DNA from: Hyphomonas sp.
GTDB lineage: Bacteria; Pseudomonadota; Alphaproteobacteria; Caulobacterales; Hyphomonadaceae
Reading direction: 5' to 3'
Length of the DNA stretch: 64,000 nt
NCBI RefSeq assembly: GCF_016125515.1
Contig: NZ_WGLO01000013.1
Coordinates: forward strand, 29,156-93,155
A program made the translations under genes and the position numbers. Below the pieces are notes generated by a model. That model saw only the letters and a list, made by a program, of their open reading frames with translations. It searched no databases and was not told the DNA's origin. Positions 63,861 to 64,000 of the stretch are shown one piece after another; positions within the stretch are counted from its first letter, which is position 1, and the number at the start of each line of letters is the position of its first letter.

Positions 63861-64000
63861 TGTTGATTTCTGCTGAGAACTGACCCGGGGTTTCCATCGA
63901 GAACTGACCCGCCTTTAGACTATCTTTCGAGTTTCATTTGCGGGTCAAGACGATGCCTTCTCCTTTTTCGATTTCGGCTTCTGCGCCGAGCTATTCTTGA
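63861..64000 (+). mobile_element. IS21-family element, left end (partial)
   Basis: Starts with TG at 63861 (TGTTGATTTCTGCT), as IS21 ends do. Two direct copies of GAGAACTGACCC occur at 63875-63886 and 63899-63910, 24 bases apart; multiple end repeats of this kind are characteristic of IS21-family ends. The transposase genes istA/istB would follow beyond 64000; they are not in the window. The element interrupts the membrane-protein gene at 63860/63861. Confidence 0.75.

Noticed and set aside
63528..63866. 112-codon frame beginning MAGGTRFELVTPT
   Set aside because: The start is the translated complement of a tRNA T arm, a well-known source of false genes.

Overview
The window is about 65% GC, gene-dense chromosomal DNA from an alphaproteobacterium. 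Gene order and family content (hemW-rdgB, rph, hrcA-grpE, dnaK, an ECF sigma/ChrR-like pair, IalB-like and PagL-like envelope proteins, many small exported proteins) suggest a Caulobacterales/Hyphomonadaceae-type marine or aquatic organism. The genus is inferred from gene content only; no 16S or marker comparison was possible.

Layout. 1-4.2 kb: the end of xerC, hemW and rdgB, a DUF2975/HTH membrane-regulator pair, a broken LuxR-type quorum regulator, and a short PhyR-like sigma-mimic protein. 4.2-13.8 kb: rph, formate-THF ligase, an SdpR/SdpI-like operon with a visible operator, hrcA-grpE, an exported beta-propeller lipoprotein, an aldo/keto reductase, and dnaK behind a good sigma-32 promoter. 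13.8-26.9 kb: quinone oxidoreductase, isoaspartyl peptidase, SpoU methyltransferase, an unusual ECF sigma/ChrR-like pair, and a run of envelope and exported proteins around rlmN. 27-32.7 kb: a TPP riboswitch and thiC, small exported and membrane proteins, a frameshifted YkgJ-like gene, and purA. 32.8-44.8 kb: a subtilase without signal peptide, a PagL-like protein, the serC-serA operon with a structured leader, metabolic oxidoreductases, and an L,D-transpeptidase lipoprotein. 44.9-55.1 kb: a giant Tricorn-like protease, two paralogous VWA proteins, a desaturase, a zinc-finger-like four-TM protein, and the EF-P modification set epmA-epmB facing efp. 55.3-59.7 kb: a PilZ protein, an OmpR-type response regulator convergent with a large hybrid PAS histidine kinase, and a second receiver-less PhyR-like protein.

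From about 59.7 kb the sequence becomes accessory. It holds a gene fragment abutting a solitary type I-C-like CRISPR repeat, an AlpA-like HTH gene, a HipA kinase fused to an AbiEi-like N-terminus with a promoter bracketed by a perfect 27-bp inverted repeat, a 3' half of a tRNA-Val-like gene (an attachment-site scar), and the left end of an IS21-family element that cuts off a membrane-protein gene. This 4-kb stretch is the most interesting part of the window.

Functional themes are protein quality control (HrcA, GrpE, DnaK, a Tricorn-like protease, isoaspartyl peptidase), translation maintenance (RlmN, SpoU, EF-P with EpmA/EpmB, RNase PH), envelope upkeep (OmpA, PagL, LDT, acyltransferase, desaturase), and signalling (sigma/anti-sigma, PhyR-like, hybrid kinase, PilZ). 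All family assignments come from motif recognition in the translated sequence, not from database searches.
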